Assembly: GCA_040081265.1 (NCBI GenBank)
Contig: JBEBGV010000027.1
Span: forward strand, 1 to 59,433
Reading direction: 5' to 3'
From: JBEBGV01 sp040081265
Lineage (GTDB): Bacteria > Acidobacteriota > Vicinamibacteria > Vicinamibacterales > UBA2999
DNA: 59,433 nt
Positions 50,057-58,624 of the stretch are shown piece by piece. Positions within the stretch are counted from its first letter, which is position 1. Each line of letters starts with the position of its first letter. The notes under the pieces are model-generated. The model made no database searches. It had not been told where the DNA came from and saw nothing but the letters and a program-made list of their open reading frames with translations. Both the position numbers and the translations under genes were made by a program.

Positions 50057-50929
50057 ATGCGCAGGTACGCTCGTCTGGCCGCTTTTGTGGTCGTCGTTGC
50101 ATCGCTGTTCGTTGGTCGGTCCGCCTCGGCGCAGGTGGTTGACCTCAGTGGTGTGTGGGCTCCGATCATGCACGAGGACGCCCCGGAACGCGCCGGCGGC
50201 CCCGAGGTCGGTGATTACCTCGGCCTGCCCCTCACCGATGCCGTGCGTCTGCGGGCGGACAGCTGGGACGCGTCCCTGCTGACCCTTCCCGAACACCAGT
50301 GCAAGCCACACCCGTCCACCTACGGCTTCCGCGGCGTGGGCAACCTCCGCATCTGGAATGATGTGGACGATGCGACGCAGAACATCATCAAGATCAACAC
50401 GCAGATTCAGTGGATGGAGCAGAAGCGGGAGATCTGGATGGACGGCCGCGCTCATCCGCCCGCCTATGCCCCGCACACCTGGCAGGGTTTCTCCACGGGC
50501 GAGTATCGCCAGGGGCAGCTCATCGTGCGGACCTCCCATCTCAAGGCCGGCTGGGTGCGCCGCAATGGCGTCGTCCTGAGCGACCAGGCGGTCATGGAAG
50601 AGCGGTTCCTCCGCCACAATGATTTGATCACCCACGTCTACCTCATTACCGACCCGTACTACCTCTCTGAACCGCTCATCAAGACGAGCGGCTTCCGGCA
50701 GACCAACCAGGTCACGCTGGCGCCGTATCCGTGCGAGTCGGTTGAGGAAGTCGATCGCGCGCGCGGGATCGTGCCGCATCACCTCCCGGGCGCCAACCCC
50801 TATCTCCATGAGTTTGCGGATCGGTTCAAGCTGCCCTACGAGGCGACCCGTGGCGGCGCCGAGACGGCGCTTCCCGAGTACGCCAAGAAGATTGCGACCC
50901 CGGCGCGCACCGCTCCGGCCAGCCGCTGA
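50057..50929 (+). CDS. Secreted protein of unknown function, A-type cassette member (A3)
   Basis: 290 residues from ATG 50057 (GGAG 6 nt upstream; ATG 50045 is in the same frame). The signal peptide is about 1-25 (LAAFVVVVASLFVGRSASAQ). It is homologous to A1 and A2 at the other end of the window: LPEHQCKPHPSTY, EIWMDGRAHPPAYAPHTWQG, SHLKAGWVRRNG and the tail PHHLPGANPY...ALPEYAKKI. Divergence from A1/A2 is clear, so the cassettes split long before A1/A2 duplicated. First gene of the right cassette. In the 218 bases upstream I see only a small ACTCGG/CCGAGT hairpin (49974-49989). Function unknown. Confidence 0.9.
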   Translation: MRRYARLAAFVVVVASLFVGRSASAQVVDLSGVWAPIMHEDAPERAGGPEVGDYLGLPLTDAVRLRADSWDASLLTLPEHQCKPHPSTYGFRGVGNLRIWNDVDDATQNIIKINTQIQWMEQKREIWMDGRAHPPAYAPHTWQGFSTGEYRQGQLIVRTSHLKAGWVRRNGVVLSDQAVMEERFLRHNDLITHVYLITDPYYLSEPLIKTSGFRQTNQVTLAPYPCESVEEVDRARGIVPHHLPGANPYLHEFADRFKLPYEATRGGAETALPEYAKKIATPARTAPASR

Positions 50930-50953
50930 ACGCTTTCGCACGGATAGCTTGAC

Positions 50954-50978
50954 GAGGCGGACCCCTTTGGTCCGCCTC
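50954..50978 (+). promoter_or_regulatory. Intercistronic hairpin in the A-MBL gap
   Basis: GAGGCGGACC (50954-50963) and GGTCCGCCTC (50969-50978) form a perfect 10-bp stem with a 5-base loop in the 66-base gap between the A3 and MBL genes. There is no T-tract; the MBL ribosome-binding site (GAGGGA) lies just after it. It could be an RNA-processing or stability element, or a weak terminator that lowers downstream expression. Confidence 0.6.
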
Positions 50979-50995
50979 ATGAAAGAGGGATTACG

Positions 50996-52045
50996 GTGAA
51001 GCACGCACATACGAAGACGACAATCCGCACCTGGGGTGCGGTAGCGACCGCGGTCGCACTTGGAGCGGTGCTGAGCACCGCCACCGGCGTCGCCCAGGGG
51101 CGGCAGGGTGGCGCGGCCCCGGCGCCGGCCGCGGGCGCGCCCAACATGGACAACGTGCAGGTGAATGCGCTGCACGTGCAGGGGAACATCTGGCTGTTCA
51201 CGGCGGGCGGGTTCAACTCGGTGGTGTCGATCGGTGAGGACGGCATCCTCGTGGTGGACACGTTGATTGCGCCGCTCGGCGAGAAGCTCCTGGCCAAGAT
51301 CAAAGAGGTCGGGGGCAACAAGCCGATCCGCATGATCATCAACACGCACGCGCACGCGGATCACGTCGGCGGCAACGTCGCCATCAACACCGCGGCCGCG
51401 TCGATTGTCGCGGGCAACTTTGCGGGTCAGGCGACCGACCGCCGGGCGCAGATCTTCGCCAGCGAGAACACACAGAACCGGATGCTGCAGCTCACGCCAG
51501 CGCTGCCTGGCAACGCGCTGCCGACCGATACGTTCTTTGGCTCCGAGAAGACCATCTTCTTCAACGGGGAGCCGATCATCCTGCATCACCAGCCCAACGC
51601 GCACACCGACGGCGACATCACGGTCTTCTTCCGTCGCTCCGACGTGGTCGCGACCGGCGACGTGTATGTGAACACGGTGTTCCCGATCTTCATGGCGGCC
51701 CAGGGCGGCAGCTATCAGGGCATCATCGACGCCCTGAACAACATCATCGACTACGCGGTGCCGAAGGAGAAGGAAGAGGGCGGCACCTACATCATCCCGG
51801 GCCACGGGCGCGTGGGCGATGAGTTTGACGTGGTGGATGCGCGCGACATGAACACGATCATTCGTGACCGCTTCCAGGACGCGATCAAGAAAGGCCAGAC
51901 GCTCGAGCAGGTCAAGGCCGCCAACCTGGTACGGGACTACGAGGGCCGGTGGGGCGCGAAAGAGGGCTTCTGGACCACCAACAGCTTCGTGGAGGCGGTC
52001 TACAACAGCTTGAAGACGCCGCCGGCCGCGCGCACGTCGCGATAA
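50996..52045 (+). CDS. Secreted MBL-fold hydrolase, intact metal site
   Basis: 349 residues from GTG 50996 (GAGGGA 6 nt upstream). The long N-terminus contains a signal peptide (WGAVATAVALGAVLSTATGVAQ). Zinc ligands are complete: THAHADH (117-123), His203 in NAHTDGD, Asp222 in VVATGDVYV and His270 in IIPGHGR. It belongs to the same subfamily as the degenerate protein at 542-1540, sharing MQGGSYAGI-like and EGGTYIIPGHGRV stretches. A periplasmic hydrolase with an unknown substrate; the flanking A and C proteins may bind or deliver it. Confidence 0.92.
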   Translation: MKHAHTKTTIRTWGAVATAVALGAVLSTATGVAQGRQGGAAPAPAAGAPNMDNVQVNALHVQGNIWLFTAGGFNSVVSIGEDGILVVDTLIAPLGEKLLAKIKEVGGNKPIRMIINTHAHADHVGGNVAINTAAASIVAGNFAGQATDRRAQIFASENTQNRMLQLTPALPGNALPTDTFFGSEKTIFFNGEPIILHHQPNAHTDGDITVFFRRSDVVATGDVYVNTVFPIFMAAQGGSYQGIIDALNNIIDYAVPKEKEEGGTYIIPGHGRVGDEFDVVDARDMNTIIRDRFQDAIKKGQTLEQVKAANLVRDYEGRWGAKEGFWTTNSFVEAVYNSLKTPPAARTSR

Positions 52046-52109
52046 CACACAGGACTCCGGTCGCCGTGGGGCGATCGGGACAGATATACATGGTCGTTGG
52101 AGGACAGCA

Positions 52110-52964
52110 ATGAGCCAGAGGATTGTTCAGGGACGTGCCGCGCTCGTGATGGGCGCAGCGGCCATCGCCGTGGGCCTCGCATGGGCCGGCGCTTCGGTGG
52201 CCGCCCAGGCGCCGCAGGCCCCACCTGCCGCACCGGCGGGTGGCCGCGCAGGGGGTGCTCCGGCCGGACAGGGTCGGGCAGGGGGCGCGCCCGCCGCGCC
52301 GCTCACGGCGCAGGCTGCGCCCGCCATTGATCTGACCGGGAACTGGGTGTCGGTGGTCAACGAAGACTGGCGCTGGCGCATGGTGACCCCGCCCAAGGGC
52401 GATTACGCGAGCGTGCCGCTCAACGCGGAAGGCACCAAGCAGGCCGACACGTGGACGCCGGCGATGGATGGGCAGTGCCAGGCCTATGGCATGGCGGGGC
52501 TGATGCGTCAGCCGACGCGTGTCCGGATCTCGTGGCAGGACCCGCAGACGCTGAAGGTCGAGACCGACGCCGGCGTGCAGACGCGCCTGCTGCGGTTTGA
52601 TCCGGCGGCGGTGAAGCCGACGACGCGGTCGATGCAGGGCTTCAGCGCGGCCACGTGGGAGCGCGCGGGTGGCGGCGGTCGTCGCGGTGGCGGTCCGCCC
52701 CCTCCGGGCGGCAACCTCAAGGCGGTGACCACGATGCTGACGGCCGGCTGGCTGCGCAAGAACGGCGTGCCCTACAGCCAGGACGCGACCGTGACGGAAT
52801 ACTTCGACCGCTTCACCGCCCCCAGCGGCGACGAGTGGTTCTCGGTGACCACGGTGGTCGACGACCCGAAGTATTTGAACCAGACGTTTGTGACGAGCTC
52901 CCACTTCAAGAAGGAGCCCGATGGCTCCAAGTGGAGCCCGTCGCCCTGCCGCGTTTCGTCGTAG
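52110..52964 (+). CDS. Secreted protein of unknown function, C-type cassette member
   Basis: 284 residues from ATG 52110 (GGAGGAC 6 nt upstream). The signal peptide (VMGAAAIAVGLAWAGASVAAQ) is followed by a low-complexity Ala/Gly/Pro stretch (about 33-67). The domain begins IDLTGNWVSVVNEDWRWRM and includes RVRISWQDPQTLKVETDAGV, LTAGWLRKNGVPYSQDATVT and VDDPKYLNQTFVTSSHFKKE. The last part aligns with the THLKWGWVRRNG...LDPLYLTEPY part of A-type proteins. A second Gly/Pro-rich insert (about 190-205) interrupts the domain. Ends the right cassette before a strong terminator. Function unknown. Confidence 0.9.
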   Translation: MSQRIVQGRAALVMGAAAIAVGLAWAGASVAAQAPQAPPAAPAGGRAGGAPAGQGRAGGAPAAPLTAQAAPAIDLTGNWVSVVNEDWRWRMVTPPKGDYASVPLNAEGTKQADTWTPAMDGQCQAYGMAGLMRQPTRVRISWQDPQTLKVETDAGVQTRLLRFDPAAVKPTTRSMQGFSAATWERAGGGGRRGGGPPPPGGNLKAVTTMLTAGWLRKNGVPYSQDATVTEYFDRFTAPSGDEWFSVTTVVDDPKYLNQTFVTSSHFKKEPDGSKWSPSPCRVSS

Positions 52965-52982
52965 ACGCTGCAGTCTGAACCG

Positions 52983-53025
52983 AAGCCCGACGGTCCCCTC
53001 AGGGGGGCCGTCGGGCTTTTTCTTT
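52983..53025 (+). terminator. Intrinsic terminator of the right A-MBL-C operon
   Basis: AAGCCCGACGG (52983-52993) pairs with CCGTCGGGCTT (53008-53018), with TCCCC/GGGGG extending the stem, followed by TTTCTTTTTG. It is 19 bases after the C-type gene stop and is the strongest intrinsic terminator in the window. Confidence 0.93.
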
Positions 53026-53129
53026 TTGTGCTGGGACTCACATGAATCGCCGCGCGCTTCCTACACGCTCCTCGCTGGCTACGGCTGGGTCGTGATCGCC
53101 GCGTTCCGGGGAATTCCGTACGGGGCGTC

Positions 53130-53803
53130 GACCGCGGATCCATCGTGCAGGCGACAGGATTCTCCAACACGCGTCCTTGACGCCTTCCCTGGCGTCGCAG
53201 GCGGCCATGACGCGTTGTGCAGCGCCCTGGCGTCCGCCGGTCGAGCAGCCGTTGAAGTTCGAGAGTTGCGGCCCGTTGCCGTGGTGGGTGCTGCTGAGCG
53301 CCTGGCCGCGACCGTCAGTTCGTGAATGGCGCGGTACGCGAAGTCCGTTGTCCGCTCGGGGTGTCCAAGCATGAAGCTCGGGTCGCCGCCGGCATGGCCG
53401 GCATCTGTGCTCGTCGCGACGTAGCGCCCCGAATCGCGGTGCCGAGTGCCGGCTATCCGATGGCGCCAGCGAATCCGCCGTTGCCCACGACCTGCAGTTT
53501 GCCGTTACATCCGTTCACCGGGAGCCAGACCTCGATGCGGACGTCCGAGTCTGCCGAGGGCTTCAGCTGGGCCATCACGCGGCAGAACGCCCGCACGTCC
53601 GCGTAGGGATTCGCGACCGCTGCCCGGCCTCCGCGCCCTGCCTGCGGCGGTGCAAACTGACCAGCGGGGACAGTGACGGATGAGGTGACCGAGCCGCCCG
53701 CGAGCGTCATGGCTCCCAGCCGCTCACAGGTCATCGTCGGTGTCTGAGCCGATGCGACCGTTGCTGTCACCACCGAGAGCAGCGAGAGAATCGTGGTCTT
53801 CAT
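53130..53803 (-). pseudogene. Decayed tannase/feruloyl esterase gene
   Basis: From ATG 53803 a signal peptide and a tannase N-terminus are read (VRIEVWLPVNGCNGKLQVVG, GNGGFAGAIG), then an in-frame TAG at 53453-53455. Beyond it, pieces of the same family continue in different frames: PALGTAIRG, then YVATSTDAGHAGGDPSFM and LGHPERTTDFAYRAIHELTV (about 53372-53310), then SNFNGCSTGGRQG with the catalytic Ser (about 53262-53225), then VLENPVACTMDPRS (about 53170-53130). At least one nonsense and three frameshift changes are needed, and the C-terminal half (about 300 residues) is absent. In life it would have hydrolysed gallate or ferulate esters. Confidence 0.85.
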
Positions 53804-53816
53804 CGAGCTGACCTTT

Positions 53817-53851
53817 CTACCCACCACCCACTACCCACTACCCACTACCCA
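53817..53851. repeat. Heptanucleotide tandem repeat (five CTACCCA-type units)
   Basis: CTACCCA, CCACCCA, CTACCCA, CTACCCA, CTACCCA (53817-53851). On the minus strand the unit is TGGGTAG, a circular permutation of the GTGGGTA unit at 15084-15097. It lies between the DUF5916 stop (53859) and the tannase pseudogene start, all on the minus strand. Confidence 0.9.
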
Positions 53852-53858
53852 CTAACGA

Positions 53859-56171
53859 TCAGAACCGAAACAGCCGGTTGATCTTGAACACGATCGAGCG
53901 GTTCTGCAGGATCGGAGCGCCAGAGAGCGTGGTGTCGCGTCCGTCGTTATAGACCACGAAGAGTTCGCTGCCCGGCTGATATTCCCAGCGGAAGCGCACG
54001 TTCGAACCAAGGGTGTGATTGCTGGAGTTGTACTGTACGAGACCGCTGATGAACATCAGCGGCGTGATGGTGTAGGTTGCGCGGGTGCTCACCAGTTTTG
54101 TGGTGAACTCGCCAAACGGCAGGTCGACGCGATTCACCGATACCGACGGTTCGAGGGCGAACTGGGGGTGTAGTTTCACGCGCGCGCCGCTGAATCCCAG
54201 GGACACCCGGGTGCCGCTGTAGAACTGCCCGGCTTCGAGGTTGACCGAGCCTGAAACCCGCCGCTGCTGTCCGATGCTGAGGCTCGATTCGATCGCCGTG
54301 TACTTGTATTCACCGGCTGGAACGTCCACGCCACGAGCGAGATTGAACCCTTCGAGCAGGTTCTCGACGTTCTCGACGACGTTGAACTCGAACTGCTCGC
54401 TGCTGTCGAACTCGATGCCGAACTCGGCGCGCCGTTCGCGGCTCTCGAAGGCACCGTCACTGTTGGTGTAGTACTCGATCGACGTCTGGTAGTTGAACTG
54501 CCGCACCGCGCGGAAGCGGTTGCGCGGTCTCGGGTTGAAGCGGAGCATGGCTCTCGACTTGTGGAAGTCCTGCCGCCGCATGAACCCGAGCTGCGGGTCG
54601 AAGTCCTCGCCCACTGCCAGCCGCTCCATCTGCGCGCCGTAGCGGTCTGCGTTGTAGAAGAACTGCCCGCGGTAGCTGGTGTCGTCATCGCCGGTTCGAG
54701 GGTTCTTCGTCTGGGCCCAGTAGGTGTTGGCGTAGACGTTCTGGAAGAACGCGAAGGCGCCATCGACGCCATACGATTCGGCGTCGCCGAGATGGTTGGT
54801 GGCGACCGAACGTCGGGTGTAGACGGCGCCGACGGCGCTCCGGCGCAGGATGTCGCGCCGCACGCGGGCGACGCTGAAGTTGGTTGTCGGTACGTTGAAC
54901 GCGGCCACATCGTCGGTACGGATATTCATCAGGCCCAGGCTGAACTTGCCGAGGCGTCCGCTCAGACGGCCACCGGCCTCGAGCGGCACGGGACGGCCGC
55001 CGTCAAGACCGATTCGCCGGCTGTAGAAGACGGTCGGCGTCTCGCTCGTGTTCTGGTTGTTGTTGCCGGTGTTGTTGGCGGCGAACTGGAACAGTCCCTG
55101 GTTCTCGAGGAAGAACTCGCGCTTCTCCGGGAAGAACAGACTGAAGCGCGACAGATTGATCTGTTGTTCGTCGGCCTCGACCTGGGCGAAGTCGGTGTTG
55201 AAGGTGAAGTCGGCGGTGAGATTTTGTGTCACCGCGTACTTGGCGTCGAAGCCGAAGTCCTTGCCGAACTTGTTGTTCAGGTTCGGTTGTGACGTGCGGT
55301 CGGTGGTCAGGTTCGACGTGACGTACGGCTTCAAGTCGAGCGGACGCGATCCGCTCGGGACCTCGAGCCCGACCAGCGTGGCGAAATCGACGACCCTGAC
55401 GTGGCCGTTGATCCCTGTCCCCGATGGAAGTGCCGTCAGGTACGACGTCTCGTTCTTCCATCGGCTGATGCGCCGCGCCTGGAATCCCCACACCTGCGCC
55501 TGGCCGGGCTGGAAGCGCAGGGACTTGAACGGCACCGCTGCCTCCGCAGTCCACGAGCCGTCGGGATGTCGTCGCGTCTGGACCCGCCAGATTGGATTCC
55601 AGTCAAAGTTGAACTGGCTGCCGTTGGTCACCTGGCCGTCCATGCGGCCGCCGATCGGGTTGAACTGCAGGCTGACGGCATTCTGCCGGTCGTGAAAGGT
55701 GTCGAAGACGAACTGGAAGTTCTCGTTCTGCACCAGGGCGAAGCTGTCACGGCGCATCTCGTTGACGATCATCCGTTCGGGCTGGCTCTCGTGCATGCGT
55801 GCCGAGACGTAGACGTTTTCGCTGTCGAACGAGATCCAGACTTCGGTCTTCTCCGTGGCCGGCGTGTTGTTCTGCGGCTCGTTCTGGATGAAGTCCGAGA
55901 TCGGCGTGATGGTGCGATAGATGTCCTCGTCGAGGACCCCATCGATCGTGAGCGGGCGCACCAGCCTGACGGCGCGCACCGTGGTGCGGCCGGCGTCATC
56001 CCTGGAAATTGTGGCCGGGAGCTGAGGGGGAGGGGCACCGTCGAACCCCTCGGGCAGCGTGACGGTCTGCTGGGCGTTGACGCCCTCAGGTGGTGAGGGC
56101 GCGGGACTCTGCGCCCTTACGTAAGCGGTCGGAACCAGCGAGATGACGACGAACAGGCAGATCTTCAGCAT
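53859..56171 (-). CDS. DUF5916-type protein (copy 3)
   Basis: 770 residues from ATG 56171, where the signal peptide starts (KICLFVVISLVPTAYVRAQ); a TTG at 56222 would add an untypical extension overlapping the previous gene. The CBM9-like domain (about 60-270: LTIDGVLDEDIYRTITPISDF, SFDSENVYVSARMHESQ, NPIWRVQTRRHPDGSW) is followed by the barrel with INLSRFSLFFPEKREFFLENQG, ending INRLFRF. It is highly similar to the next gene upstream (56219), including VTPLMFISGLVQYNSSNH and RFRWEYQPGSELFVVYNDGR. An outer-membrane protein of unknown ligand; tandem duplicates probably share a transcript (47-base gap). Confidence 0.9.
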   Translation of the reverse strand: MLKICLFVVISLVPTAYVRAQSPAPSPPEGVNAQQTVTLPEGFDGAPPPQLPATISRDDAGRTTVRAVRLVRPLTIDGVLDEDIYRTITPISDFIQNEPQNNTPATEKTEVWISFDSENVYVSARMHESQPERMIVNEMRRDSFALVQNENFQFVFDTFHDRQNAVSLQFNPIGGRMDGQVTNGSQFNFDWNPIWRVQTRRHPDGSWTAEAAVPFKSLRFQPGQAQVWGFQARRISRWKNETSYLTALPSGTGINGHVRVVDFATLVGLEVPSGSRPLDLKPYVTSNLTTDRTSQPNLNNKFGKDFGFDAKYAVTQNLTADFTFNTDFAQVEADEQQINLSRFSLFFPEKREFFLENQGLFQFAANNTGNNNQNTSETPTVFYSRRIGLDGGRPVPLEAGGRLSGRLGKFSLGLMNIRTDDVAAFNVPTTNFSVARVRRDILRRSAVGAVYTRRSVATNHLGDAESYGVDGAFAFFQNVYANTYWAQTKNPRTGDDDTSYRGQFFYNADRYGAQMERLAVGEDFDPQLGFMRRQDFHKSRAMLRFNPRPRNRFRAVRQFNYQTSIEYYTNSDGAFESRERRAEFGIEFDSSEQFEFNVVENVENLLEGFNLARGVDVPAGEYKYTAIESSLSIGQQRRVSGSVNLEAGQFYSGTRVSLGFSGARVKLHPQFALEPSVSVNRVDLPFGEFTTKLVSTRATYTITPLMFISGLVQYNSSNHTLGSNVRFRWEYQPGSELFVVYNDGRDTTLSGAPILQNRSIVFKINRLFRF

Positions 56172-56218
56172 GAGTGTGAAGTGAATGAAAGACGCTGGAG
56201 GGCCGTCTCCGGCCTGAA

Positions 56219-58534
56219 TCAAAATCTGAACAGACGGTTTATCTTGACGACGACGGCACGGTTCTGCAGCCCGGCGAAGCGGTCCCCTGCCGTGTCGCGT
56301 CCGTCGTTGTAGACAATGAACACCTCGCTGCCCGGCTGATATTCCCAGCGGAAGCGGACGTTGGTGCTCAGCGAGTTATTGCTCGAGTTGTACTGGACCA
56401 GGCTGCTGACGAACATCAGCGGCGTCACGGTGTAGGTGGCGCGCGTGCTGATGAGTTTGGCGGTGAAGTCACCGAACGGCAGCGTGACGTGGTTGATCGA
56501 CAGTCCCGGCTCGAGCGCCAGGTGCTGGTTGACCTTGACGCGTGCGCCACGGTAGCCGAACGCCGTCCGGTCGCCGTCATAGAACGGGCCGGTTTCAACC
56601 CACCAGGTTCCTGATGCCAGCCGCTGCTGGCCGACCTGAAACTCGGCCGTGTAGGTTCTGAGACCGTACCCTCCTGAGGGAATGGTCACGCCCGAGGCGA
56701 TGCCGAACGGCGCGTCGAGGTGTTCGTAGTTGTTGTCGAGCGACACGGTGAGCTTGTCACTGGTCTGCCACTCGATTGAGAACTCGAGATTTTGTTCGCG
56801 CGTTTCGAGCTGGCCGCTGCCATCACGGAAGTAATTCACAGCACCCTGATAGCTGAACTTCCGGACACCGCGAAAGCGCTGCCGCGGCCTCGGGCTGAAG
56901 CGGAAGAAGGCGCGGTCTTTCGTGAAGTCGGTTCGACGCATGAAACCGACCTGCGGATCGAAGTCGTTGCCGACGCGTACGCGCTCGACCTGCACGCCCC
57001 ATCGATCCGCGTTCCATTGCGCCTGACCGCGGTAGCTCTGATCGTCGCGGGTCCGGCCCGGATTGGACGTCTTTGCCCAATAAGCGTTGAACGAGATGTT
57101 CTGGTAGAAATTGAAACTGGCGTCGATACCGTAGGTTTCCGAGTCTCCGCCCCCGCCTGCTGCCTTCGAGCGCCGGGTATAGAGGGCGCCCACGGCACTG
57201 CGACGCATGACGTCGCGCTTGAGGCGCGCCACGGTGAAGTTGTTGGACGGGAGGCTGAAGGCGTCGAGGTCGCTCGACTGGATGTTGAGCACCCCCATGC
57301 TGTAACGACCGACCCGTCCGCTGACGCGTCCACCCGCATCAATCGGGACCTGTCGTCCGCCTTCGAGACCGATGCGCCGACTGTAAAAAAGGGTGGGCGT
57401 CGTACTGTTGTCGTTCTGCTGATTCGACGAGAATTGGAACAACCCCTGATTCTCGAGAAAGAATTCGCGCTTCTCCGGAAAGAACAGACTGAAGCGTGTC
57501 AGGTTCACCTGCTGCTCGTCGGCCTCCACCTGCGCAAAGTCAGTGTTCACCGTCAGGTCGGCGGTCATGTTCTGCGTCAACGCGTACTTGGCGTCGAGGC
57601 CCACGTCCTTCCCGATGCGGTTTCGCACCGCCGACGGCCTTGCGGTCAGGTCGGTGGTGACGTCAGAGGTGATGTACGGCTTGAGGTCGAGGGCTCGTGT
57701 GCCTCCAGACGGGACCTCGAGTCCAACCATCGTGGCGTACAAAGACACCCGCTGGTGTCCGTTGTTTCCAGAATTGGATGGCAGTTGCGTCAGGTATGAA
57801 ATTTCGTTCTTCCAGCGGTTGATTCGTCGGAACTGCACCCCCCAGACCTGGGCCGTACCCGGCGTGTACCGCAGGGACTTGAAGGGAACGGCGGCTTCCG
57901 CCGTCCACCCGTCAGCGACGCGTCGAACCTGCAGGCGCCAGATGGGGTTCCAGTCGGCGTTGAACGTACTCTCGTTCGACAACTGACCGTCCATGCGCCC
58001 GCCGATCGGGTTGAACTGGAAGCTCACGCTGTTGCGATGGTCGTAGAACGTGTCGAAAGCGAACTGGAAGTTCTCGTTCTGAAAGACGTTGAAGCTGTCG
58101 CGGCGCATCTCGTTCATGACCATCCGCTCCGGCTGCGATTCGGAGGCGCGCAGGGAGACGTAGATATTGTCGGCATCAAACGACAGCCAGACCTCGGTTT
58201 TCTCGGTGGCGGGCGCGCCTGCGATGGGTTCGACCTGGATCAGGTCGGAGATGGGCGTGACCGTACGATAGATGTCCTCGTCGAGATTGCCGTCTACGCG
58301 CAGCGGGGCAGTCAGCTTCACTACCCGGACCGTAGTCCGGCCCTCGCCATCACGAGACATCGTTGCCGGGAGGTCCGGGGGAGTGGCGCCCGCAAAGCCG
58401 GGTGGCAGCGTGAGGGGAGTGGCGTTGGCCGCGGCGACAGTGGTGCGAGGTGACGTCGCGTCCTGGGCGGCGACAGTCGGTACGCACACGACCGCCCACG
58501 CCAGGGCCGCAAGGATGCAGACTCTGGTGATCAA
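56219..58534 (-). CDS. DUF5916-type protein (copy 4)
   Basis: 771 residues with a signal peptide (CILAALAWAVVCVPTVAAQ). Same build as copy 3: CBM9-like domain (LRVDGNLDEDIYRTVTPISDL, FDADNIYVSLRASESQPERM, NPIWRLQVRRVADGW), then VNLTRFSLFFPEKREFFLENQG and a barrel ending INRLFRF. Differences from copy 3 are spread evenly, so the duplication is not recent. First gene of the pair on the minus strand; the YceI gene lies upstream on the same strand, separated by a terminator hairpin. Confidence 0.9.
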   Translation of the reverse strand: MITRVCILAALAWAVVCVPTVAAQDATSPRTTVAAANATPLTLPPGFAGATPPDLPATMSRDGEGRTTVRVVKLTAPLRVDGNLDEDIYRTVTPISDLIQVEPIAGAPATEKTEVWLSFDADNIYVSLRASESQPERMVMNEMRRDSFNVFQNENFQFAFDTFYDHRNSVSFQFNPIGGRMDGQLSNESTFNADWNPIWRLQVRRVADGWTAEAAVPFKSLRYTPGTAQVWGVQFRRINRWKNEISYLTQLPSNSGNNGHQRVSLYATMVGLEVPSGGTRALDLKPYITSDVTTDLTARPSAVRNRIGKDVGLDAKYALTQNMTADLTVNTDFAQVEADEQQVNLTRFSLFFPEKREFFLENQGLFQFSSNQQNDNSTTPTLFYSRRIGLEGGRQVPIDAGGRVSGRVGRYSMGVLNIQSSDLDAFSLPSNNFTVARLKRDVMRRSAVGALYTRRSKAAGGGGDSETYGIDASFNFYQNISFNAYWAKTSNPGRTRDDQSYRGQAQWNADRWGVQVERVRVGNDFDPQVGFMRRTDFTKDRAFFRFSPRPRQRFRGVRKFSYQGAVNYFRDGSGQLETREQNLEFSIEWQTSDKLTVSLDNNYEHLDAPFGIASGVTIPSGGYGLRTYTAEFQVGQQRLASGTWWVETGPFYDGDRTAFGYRGARVKVNQHLALEPGLSINHVTLPFGDFTAKLISTRATYTVTPLMFVSSLVQYNSSNNSLSTNVRFRWEYQPGSEVFIVYNDGRDTAGDRFAGLQNRAVVVKINRLFRF

Positions 58535-58588
58535 GGCTGGGCGATTTTACCCCGCCAAGTGCTGTTTTCCCTAGCGTTTACAGGAAAT

Positions 58589-58613
58589 GCGGGGCGCCAG
58601 GGTGGCGCCCCGC
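58589..58613 (-). terminator. Hairpin terminator after the YceI gene
   Basis: GCGGGGCGCC (58589-58598) and GGCGCCCCGC (58604-58613) form a perfect 10-bp stem with a 5-base loop; on the minus strand ATTTCC follows. It is 12 bases beyond the YceI stop and separates it from the DUF5916 pair. Confidence 0.7.
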
Positions 58614-58624
58614 GATGGGTCCGG

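Noticed and set aside
50042..52048. A 668-codon open frame on the minus strand opposite A3 and the MBL gene.
   Set aside because: It mirrors two well-supported coding genes in GC-rich DNA, has no recognisable domain, and its composition (Arg/His/Val-rich) is typical of antisense shadows.
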